From Planococcus sp. (in: firmicutes) (GTDB lineage: Bacteria > Bacillota > Bacilli > Bacillales_A > Planococcaceae): a DNA stretch of 5,675 nt. The notes under the pieces were generated by a model. That model had not been told where the DNA came from. It did not search any database and saw only the letters and a program-made list of their open reading frames with translations. The stretch's first letter is position 1; each line of letters starts with the position of its first letter. The stretch spans positions 1 through 5,675 of the forward strand of contig JASLAI010000333.1 in assembly GCA_030147225.1 (NCBI GenBank), given 5' to 3'. The translations under genes were made by a program, and so were the position numbers. Shown piece by piece: positions 1 to 5,675 of the stretch.

Positions 1-260
1 CTTCCACCCATAATATCCAGTATGTGCTGCCAGGTTTCCCATTTTAGTGCATCGGCCGGTTTACCGTCCCCAATGACACCAAAGCCCACCATCGCTCCTA
101 AAACAGCGGCTAAGGCGATTAGCGCAACCACAATGATAATACGGAGCCAGATTGGAAACAGGCGGATTTGAACCCACCATGTTTTTTTTGGCTCTTGGGT
201 TTCTGATGCTTCTTTTTTAGCTCTTTTCCGAATAGGAAAGTTTTTTCTCAGCTCAGCCAT
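1..260 (-). CDS. epuA: EpuA-family small membrane protein, 3' end cut by the window
   Basis: I translated this reading frame by hand; 86 residues are visible and no stop is reached. The N-terminus (residues 1-27) is polar and basic, with an RKRAKK cluster near 11-16. Next is the family hallmark QIRLFPIWLR (31-40), then one hydrophobic helix at about 40-62. After it comes GVIGDGKPAD (61-70) and a W-rich end (KWETWQHILDIMGG). This matches the EpuA family (Pfam EpuA), about 60-90 residue proteins often mislabelled 'DNA-directed RNA polymerase subunit beta'. By the positive-inside rule the N-terminus should be cytoplasmic and the short tail outside. Its biochemical role is not known to me. In streptococci the gene lies next to a murA copy, and here it follows mbl, so a link to envelope growth is plausible but inferred. 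The ATG at 260 has a GGAG only 3 bases upstream and a GGAAAGG about 12 bases upstream. The protein is probably nearly complete. Confidence 0.82.
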   Translation of the reverse strand, partial: MAELRKNFPIRKRAKKEASETQEPKKTWWVQIRLFPIWLRIIIVVALIALAAVLGAMVGFGVIGDGKPADALKWETWQHILDIMGG

Positions 261-390
261 TCACTCCGTCAACCTTTCCATCTACTGAATTCCCGAAATC
301 CGGGCAAAGTTCGCTCATCTCACAAGTACTCAGTAGAGATTCGTTCCCTCTGAGTGAAGTTTCACTTTATACAAACTGTAGTTATTATAA
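261..390 (-). other. Structured intergenic/leader region between mbl and the EpuA gene
   Basis: These 130 bases hold no gene and no clear terminator, since no T-run follows any hairpin, so mbl and the EpuA gene may be cotranscribed. Several inverted repeats are visible. AGTGAA (353-358) pairs with TTCACT (361-366). TCTACTGA (281-288) pairs perfectly with TCAGTAGA (330-337), enclosing a small CCCG/CGGG hairpin (292-304). A competing long hairpin pairs 307-317 with 351-361 (9 of 11 positions) and 317-321 with 336-340. The two larger folds share bases 330-337, so they exclude each other. TATAAT-like boxes occur at the mbl end, but I find no good -35 partner. It could be a leader, an attenuator or a dispersed repeat; no known riboswitch consensus was recognised. 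Confidence 0.4.
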
Positions 391-1425
391 CTAGAATACG
401 CTTTTTTTGCTATCTACAATTTGGCTTTGTTTCTTTTGGCGAAAAATGTTCTCTTTTGCTTCCAACATTAAGCCGGTGCCCAGCGCAACACATTCCATTG
501 GATTTTCTGCGATGGAAACCGGAATCTCCAACTTCTCGGCTAGCAGCTGATCCAGACCATCGAGTAAAGCGCCGCCGCCCGTCAAAATTGCCCCGCTTTC
601 AATAATATCTGAAGCCAGCTCCGGCGGGGTTTTTTCTAATACCATCCGTGCAGCTTCCACAATCGCATGAACCGATTCTCTTAAAGCTTGTTCAATTTCC
701 ATCGAATGGAGAATCAGCGTTTTCGGATAACCTGTCAAAATATCACGTCCACGAATTTCCATTTTCTTTTCTTCACCGTCTTTAATGGCGGTACCGATTT
801 CAAGTTTTATTTTTTCAGCAGTCTTTTCTCCGATTAACAGCTTATGGTGGTGTTTGACATACTTCATGATCTGCTGATCAAACCGATCACCGGCTGTCTT
901 AATCGTTTCACTTGTGACAATATCACCCAAAGACAAAACTGCGACATCCGTTGTTCCGCCGCCGATATCAATAACCATGCTGGCATTCGGATGATAAATA
1001 TCCAAACCGGCTCCGATAGCAGCAACTTTCGGTTCCACTTCGACATACACTCTTTTGCCGCCCGCTTTTTCTGCGACTTCCTGGATAGCATTCTGTTCAA
1101 TACTTGTAACATTCGTAGGACAGCAAATCAAAATACGAGGCTTTGTCATGAAGCCTTTTAATTTCAAGATGTGAATAAAATGCTTCAGCATCGCTTCAGT
1201 GATATCAAAGTCATGAATGACTCCATCTTTCAATGGCCGAATTACATCAATATGTTTAGGCGTCCTCCCCATCATTTTGCGCGCTTCTTTCCCGACAGCT
1301 AATACTTGATTGGTCTTCCGATCCATTGCCACTACTGAAGGTTCGTTTAAGATGATTCCTTTGCCTTTAACGTATATCAATACATTTGCTGTTCCTAAAT
1401 CAATTCCGATATCTTTTGAAAACAT
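391..1425 (-). CDS. mbl: Mbl, MreB-like actin homologue for cell shape
   Basis: This is a bacterial actin of the MreB family that forms membrane-bound filaments and guides side-wall peptidoglycan synthesis with the elongation machinery. In the 344-residue product, phosphate-1 loop DIGIDLGTANV is at 5-15, phosphate-2 loop VIDIGGGTTDVAV at 151-163 and adenosine motif AILTGGGALLDG at 279-290. Mbl is favoured over MreB and MreBH by AMLKHFI (78-84), ILICCPTNVTS (98-108) and EPKVAAIGAG (131-140). The product is about 10 residues longer than Bacillus subtilis Mbl as I recall it, with a polar, Lys-rich tail (about 325-344). Residue 130 is Val where I recall Glu in B. subtilis. The start is uncertain by one codon: the SD AGAAGGAG (1436-1443) is 7 bases before TTG at 1428 and 10 before ATG at 1425. 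I chose ATG because homologues begin MF. The gene has its own upstream promoter and follows the murA terminator. Confidence 0.95.
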   Translation of the reverse strand: MFSKDIGIDLGTANVLIYVKGKGIILNEPSVVAMDRKTNQVLAVGKEARKMMGRTPKHIDVIRPLKDGVIHDFDITEAMLKHFIHILKLKGFMTKPRILICCPTNVTSIEQNAIQEVAEKAGGKRVYVEVEPKVAAIGAGLDIYHPNASMVIDIGGGTTDVAVLSLGDIVTSETIKTAGDRFDQQIMKYVKHHHKLLIGEKTAEKIKLEIGTAIKDGEEKKMEIRGRDILTGYPKTLILHSMEIEQALRESVHAIVEAARMVLEKTPPELASDIIESGAILTGGGALLDGLDQLLAEKLEIPVSIAENPMECVALGTGLMLEAKENIFRQKKQSQIVDSKKSVF

Positions 1426-1540
1426 CAAGCCCGCACTCCTTCTGAACCATTTATCTCATCTCATCAACCAGTAGGGTAAAGACCTTGCTGATTGGAGTTT
1501 CTCACCATTCTATGTATTAAAAAAGATCTCTTAACTGAAT

Positions 1541-1570
1541 ATTTTATCATAGTGAGGATTGCATTGACAA
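1541..1570 (-). promoter_or_regulatory. Sigma-A-type promoter for mbl
   Basis: On the minus strand, TTGTCA (1570-1565) is followed by an 18-base spacer and TAAAAT (1546-1541), with TG one base before the -10 (extended -10). Transcription would begin near 1533, giving an mbl leader of roughly 105 bases. The site lies just after the murA terminator and is the only gene-directed promoter-like pair before mbl, so mbl appears to be separately transcribed. No operator was recognised. Confidence 0.68.
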
Positions 1571-1596
1571 AAATTCATCAATTCAGCTAATACCAT

Positions 1597-1634
1597 TAAA
1601 AAAGCTTGCGAAGCTGATAACCAGCGCCGCAAGC
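1597..1634 (-). terminator. Rho-independent terminator of murA
   Basis: On the minus strand, 13 bases after the murA stop codon, GCTTGCG (1634-1628) pairs with CGCAAGC (1610-1604). An inner GCTG/CAGC stem continues the hairpin, and a run of six T follows the stem. This is a textbook intrinsic terminator and separates murA from mbl. Confidence 0.9.
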
Positions 1635-1647
1635 CTATATGAAACGA

Positions 1648-2946
1648 TTAGACTAATTGTTCAACTTTTTCTTCAGCCTGTTCAACCGTTACTCGCTCAA
1701 TATCAGCGCCTAAGGCTTCCAGTTTTAAATGAAAGTTAACATAGCCACGATCTAAATGATAAAGTTCGTTGACCCGTGTAATTCCGTCTGCAGCAAGTCC
1801 AGCTAAAATCAATGCGGCTGCGGCTCTCAAATCCGTAGCTGCAACTTCAGCTCCTTGTAGAGTTGATGGGCCTTCCATGATTACTGATCGACCTTCGATT
1901 TTAACTGTTGCATTCATACGGCGGAATTCTTCCACGTGCATGAAGCGGTTTTCAAAAACCGTTTCTGTTAGGATCCCGTTGCCTGTAGCAGTCAGCATCA
2001 ATGACATCATCTGTGACTGCATATCAGTTGGGAATCCTGGGTGCGGCATTGTTTTAATATCAATAGAGCGTAGTGGACGGCTTGCGCGGATGCGTAATCC
2101 CTCTTCTGTCTCTTGGATATCAACACCCATTTCACCCATTTTAGAAATTAAGGCTGTCATATGTTCAGGCACAGCATTTTCGATGATAACATCACCTTCT
2201 GTAATCGCAGCAGCAACCATAAATGTACCTGCTTCAACACGATCCGGAATGATATAGTGCTCAGCACCATGTAATTCTTCTACGCCTTCAATACGCATCG
2301 TATCTGTACCAGCACCGATAACGCGCCCACCCATTTCATTGATGTAATTAGCTACGTCAACGATTTCAGGTTCTTTGGCAGCATTTTCAATAAGTGTCGT
2401 ACCTTCTGCCAAAGCGGCAGCCATCATGATGTTTTCAGTTGCCCCTACACTCGGGAAATCCAGATAGATTTTTGCCCCGCGTAAACGGCCAGTTGTTTTT
2501 GCTTCCACAAATCCGTTTCCGATCGTAATACTCGCGCCCATCGCTTCAAAACCTTTTAAGTGTTGATCGATCGGACGTGACCCTATTGCACAGCCACCTG
2601 GCAAAGCTACACGAGCAAATCCATTACGCGCAAGGACTGGTCCCATTACCAGAATCGAAGCACGCATTTTGCGCACATATTCAAATTGTGCTTCGCTTGA
2701 TAAAGTTGCTGAAGAATCGATCAGCATTTCATTTTTTTCGGGAAAGTACTCAACGGATACGTTCAAGCTTTTTAACACTTCCTGAATAGTATAAACATCC
2801 GCTAAATTAGGTACTTCTTTAATAATACTTTTGCCTTCTGAAGCTAATAACGCTGCAGCTAATACCGGAAGAACTGCATTTTTAGCACCTTCCACCCGTA
2901 CTTTCCCTTTTAATTTTTGGCCGCCTTTTACAATAATTTGATCCAC
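1648..2946 (-). CDS. murA: UDP-N-acetylglucosamine 1-carboxyvinyltransferase (MurA)
   Basis: This cytoplasmic enzyme transfers enolpyruvate from phosphoenolpyruvate to UDP-GlcNAc, the first committed step of peptidoglycan synthesis, and its active-site Cys is the fosfomycin target. With a GTG start the product has 432 residues, close to the usual 420-436. Known MurA active-site positions are present: Lys22-Asn23 in EGAKNA, Cys119 in [10 protein letters not shown], Asp308 in GFPTDMQ, Arg374 in TDLRAA and Arg400 in HLDRGY. All sit within 3-4 residues of E. coli numbering (22, 23, 115, 305, 371, 397). The sequence is close to B. subtilis MurAA. An in-frame ATG lies 30 bases upstream (2976), but it has no SD and would add ten residues that homologues lack. 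GTG at 2946 has a good SD and gives [12 protein letters not shown], aligning with the B. subtilis N-terminus. The next gene downstream, mbl, is separated by a terminator. Confidence 0.97.
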   Translation of the reverse strand: MDQIIVKGGQKLKGKVRVEGAKNAVLPVLAAALLASEGKSIIKEVPNLADVYTIQEVLKSLNVSVEYFPEKNEMLIDSSATLSSEAQFEYVRKMRASILVMGPVLARNGFARVALPGGCAIGSRPIDQHLKGFEAMGASITIGNGFVEAKTTGRLRGAKIYLDFPSVGATENIMMAAALAEGTTLIENAAKEPEIVDVANYINEMGGRVIGAGTDTMRIEGVEELHGAEHYIIPDRVEAGTFMVAAAITEGDVIIENAVPEHMTALISKMGEMGVDIQETEEGLRIRASRPLRSIDIKTMPHPGFPTDMQSQMMSLMLTATGNGILTETVFENRFMHVEEFRRMNATVKIEGRSVIMEGPSTLQGAEVAATDLRAAAALILAGLAADGITRVNELYHLDRGYVNFHLKLEALGADIERVTVEQAEEKVEQLV

Positions 2947-2953
2947 TGATATG

Positions 2954-2959
2954 CCCTCC
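2954..2959 (-). promoter_or_regulatory. Shine-Dalgarno site that fixes the murA GTG start
   Basis: The minus strand reads GGAGGG, then seven bases, then GTG at 2946. The site lies inside the ten-codon extension that a start at ATG 2976 would create. It is the main evidence for the shorter protein, together with the match of Lys22/Asn23 to standard MurA numbering. Confidence 0.8.
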
Positions 2960-3223
2960 ATGTGTTTAATAGTCATCTATATGTATCCCATATACGTTTA
3001 AAAGTCCAATGTCATAATTTAGAAACAAAACCTTACTTATACTAACTTTTTCTTTGGTAAAAAACAAGCAACTATACTCACATTTTGCGCTATTTTTTTA
3101 TCACTACGTAATAATATTCGACAAGCTAACTCTTTTTATGTCCGTCAGGGATAAAAGTCGCATTTTAAATTGAAGCTACTAGACCTTTTCCCCTCTATCT
3201 AATGCTTAAACATTATACACAAC
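2960..3223 (-). other. AT-rich intergenic region upstream of murA
   Basis: No gene is supported in this stretch. In B. subtilis, as I recall it, ywmB lies between ywzB and murAA; nothing resembling it remains here. The region is AT-rich and has several -10-like boxes, including TATAAT at about 3211-3216 without a convincing -35. The best promoter candidate is listed separately. I see no riboswitch, operator or repeat apart from the palindrome at its upstream edge. Confidence 0.5.
3095..3124 (-). promoter_or_regulatory. Candidate murA promoter
   Basis: On the minus strand, TTGTCG (3124-3119), an 18-base spacer and TAAAAA (3100-3095) occur, with TG one base before the -10. The layout matches the mbl promoter (TTGTCA, 18, TG-n-TAAAAT) but both hexamers are weaker. 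Transcription would start near 3088, leaving a leader of about 140 bases before the GTG. Other AT-rich boxes nearby could serve instead. Confidence 0.38.
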
Positions 3224-3243
3224 TTTATTTCCTGGGAAATAAA
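3224..3243. repeat. 20-base perfect palindrome beside the DUF1146 terminator
   Basis: TTTATTTCC (3224-3232) and GGAAATAAA (3235-3243) are exact inverted repeats around a TG centre. The two-base centre makes a tight RNA hairpin awkward, so a protein-binding dyad is as likely as a hairpin. It lies between the DUF1146 gene hairpin and the murA upstream region, just upstream of a TATAAT-like box (3211-3216). Function unknown. Confidence 0.5.
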
Positions 3244-3247
3244 ATTT

Positions 3248-3296
3248 TTGCCGTTTTGCCATGACCATGAGCTTCAGAGCCATGGCAAAACGGCAA
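3248..3296 (-). terminator. Long perfect hairpin, probable terminator of the DUF1146 gene
   Basis: TTGCCGTTTTGCCATG (3248-3263) and CATGGCAAAACGGCAA (3281-3296) are perfect 16-base inverted repeats around a 17-base loop. The hairpin begins two bases after the DUF1146 stop codon. On the minus strand it is followed by AAA then TTTTATTT, a displaced T tract; on the plus strand TTTT follows directly. It could therefore act in both directions, but no plus-strand gene is known to need it. The stem is longer than a typical intrinsic terminator. Confidence 0.62.
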
Positions 3297-3298
3297 TT

Positions 3299-3532
3299 TT
3301 AAAACAAATAAGGCAATTGCCTTGACCAAGTTGAAATATTTAGGAAAAAAGTAGATACCATTGTCCCGATCGCAATACTGAGGAAAATATAGAGAATTTG
3401 TGCTTGCAACACGTGGTGTTTGTGTATCCATTTTTCGAACATTACTGCACGCATTGCATAAAAAGCGACGCCGGTGAAGAAAATGTGACTGAAGATTGAT
3501 ATTAAAGCGGTTTGACCAATCATGGTTTCCAT
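3299..3532 (-). CDS. ywzB: DUF1146 family small membrane protein (YwzB-like)
   Basis: A 77-residue protein with two predicted membrane helices, about residues 5-28 (IGQTALISIF... VAFYAMRAV) and 43-63 (AQILYIFLSIAIGTMVSTFFL). It ends in STWSRQLPYLF. The LSIAIG motif and the W-S-x-Q-L-x-YLF C-terminus are typical of DUF1146, to which B. subtilis YwzB belongs. The position between the ATP synthase operon and murA also matches B. subtilis. The biochemical function is unknown to me. Three in-frame ATGs compete (3541, 3532, 3523). GAAAGGA abuts the first, lies 8-9 bases before the second and is too far from the third, so I chose 3532. It is preceded by the ATP synthase terminator, but I could not identify a convincing promoter. 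Confidence 0.83.
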   Translation of the reverse strand: METMIGQTALISIFSHIFFTGVAFYAMRAVMFEKWIHKHHVLQAQILYIFLSIAIGTMVSTFFLNISTWSRQLPYLF

Positions 3533-3544
3533 CTTATCCATCCT

Positions 3545-3696
3545 TTCGCAGGCAAACTTAAGATTCTTTGAAATTGCATGAACGAATTTTAAAACGTCCT
3601 ACTCTTGTTTCTATAACTCTGTTCAACTGTCCTGCCCCATTGTATCTTTAACTTCCAATTAGAGCTCCTTGTTCTGCTTCAACATTGCATCGTTCA
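3545..3696. other. Intergenic stretch upstream of the DUF1146 gene
   Basis: This stretch lies between the ATP synthase terminator and the DUF1146 ribosome-binding site. No open frame, RNA motif or repeat could be supported. A TACAAT box occurs on the minus strand near 3641-3646 but has no good -35 at 16-18 bases. The DUF1146 promoter is presumably here but unresolved. Confidence 0.35.
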
Positions 3697-3738
3697 ATAG
3701 AAAAAGCGGACAAAAGTCGAATGCCCTTCTGTCCGCTT
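3697..3738 (-). terminator. Rho-independent terminator of the ATP synthase operon
   Basis: On the minus strand, AAGCGGACA (3738-3730) pairs with TGTCCGCTT (3712-3704) around a 17-base loop. The stem end and following bases give TTTTTCTATT. It lies about 255 bases after the atpC stop codon, beyond both repeat copies, so the repeats should be part of the atp mRNA 3' untranslated region. Confidence 0.85.
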
Positions 3739-3747
3739 CATTTCTTT

Positions 3748-3871
3748 ATTGTCAAGCTTCAGCGGCCAACTCCTTGGGGTCTTAAGTCAGCCTAGCTGGA
3801 CGGCTGAAAAACGCCGCTTCGCCATTCTGCCTTAAGCCCGTCGGAGCTGAATGGCCGCTTGCGCTTTTCTT
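3748..3871 (+). repeat. Structured intergenic repeat, copy 1
   Basis: About 124 bases from ATTGTCAAGC to GCGCTTTTCTT, directly followed by copy 2. Predicted stems: AGCGGCCA (3761-3768) with TGGCCGCT (3852-3859); CTCC (3770-3773) with GGAG (3843-3846); GGG-t-CTTAAG (3777-3786) with CTTAAGCCC (3831-3839); CGGC (3801-3804) with GCCG (3813-3816). These nest into one long imperfect hairpin. From memory, ends of the form TTGTCTAGCTTCAGCG ... GCTTGCGCTTTTCTT resemble dispersed non-coding repeats of Bacillaceae and Planococcaceae. The strand assigned is the one on which those ends read in that direction. No coding frame is convincing. Confidence 0.78.
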
Positions 3872-3992
3872 ATTGTCTAGCTTCAGCGCCTAGATTCTAG
3901 GGTCATAAGTCATTCCAGCTGGGTGGCAAAGAGCGCCACTTCGCTGGTCTGCCTTATGCCCGTCGAATCTACACAGGCGCTTAGACTTTTCT

Positions 3993-3993
<1 letters not shown>
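3872..3993 (+). repeat. Structured intergenic repeat, copy 2, abutting the atpC stop
   Basis: About 122 bases, roughly two-thirds identical to copy 1 by eye, in the same orientation with no spacer. Equivalent stems are kept with different bases: GTCTA (3875-3879) with TAGAC (3982-3986); AGCGCCT (3885-3891) with AGGCGCT (3975-3981); AGATTC (3892-3897) with GAATCT (3965-3970); GGG-t-CATAAG (3900-3909) with CTTATGCCC (3953-3961); GTGGC (3923-3927) with GCCAC (3935-3939). The last base overlaps the atpC stop codon, so the element lies against the end of the gene. Confidence 0.78.

Positions 3994-5675
<1,682 letters not shown>

Noticed and set aside
354..605. Plus-strand open frame of 83 codons over the end of mbl
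   Set aside because: It is antisense to a conserved gene, has no convincing ribosome-binding site and its composition resembles no protein family.
1564..1593. Plus-strand TTGACA followed 18 bases later by TAATAC
   Set aside because: The -10 is poor and no plus-strand gene follows; it would read into the murA terminator and antisense to murA.
1769..2257. Plus-strand open frame of 162 codons inside murA
   Set aside because: It is a complementary-strand shadow of a highly conserved gene, with low-complexity composition typical of antisense frames.
2977..3298. Possible ywmB remnant between the DUF1146 gene and murA
   Set aside because: No open frame or recognisable fragment of such a protein could be found in any frame by eye.
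3225..3431. Minus-strand open frame of 68 codons overlapping the DUF1146 gene
   Set aside because: It overlaps a recognised gene in another frame and runs through the terminator hairpin, which explains part of its sequence.

Overview
The window looks like an ordinary chromosomal segment of a low-to-mid GC Firmicute, and every gene I can support lies on the minus strand. The protein sequences and Shine-Dalgarno sites are Bacillales-like. Two features suggest a non-spore-forming planococcal-type relative (Planococcus, Planomicrobium or similar): the order atpD-atpC-DUF1146-murA-mbl, and the lack of sporulation genes between murA and mbl. The genus is an inference, not something the sequence proves.

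Reading in the direction of transcription (high to low coordinates), the window opens inside atpD (ATP synthase beta, 5' end missing). atpC (epsilon) follows after 24 bases and ends the ATP synthase operon. Next comes about 450 bases without a gene. It holds two diverged tandem copies of a roughly 123-base structured repeat that starts at the atpC stop codon, then a Rho-independent terminator. A small two-helix membrane protein (DUF1146/YwzB family) follows and ends in a 16-bp perfect hairpin. After a roughly 280-base AT-rich stretch with a candidate promoter comes murA, which has a GTG start and its own strong terminator. A separate sigma-A-type promoter then serves mbl, the actin-like cell-shape gene. 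A 130-base intergenic stretch with alternative foldings leads to a small EpuA-family membrane protein that runs off the left edge.

Functionally the window joins energy metabolism (F1 ATP synthase) to envelope growth: MurA makes the first committed peptidoglycan precursor, Mbl guides side-wall synthesis, and two small membrane proteins of unclear role sit beside them. I see no rRNA, tRNA, CRISPR array, transposase, phage gene or defence system. The most unusual element is the repeat pair at 3748-3993. Its two copies differ in sequence, yet several changes fall on both sides of predicted stems, so pairing is kept. I did not find a new multi-gene system.
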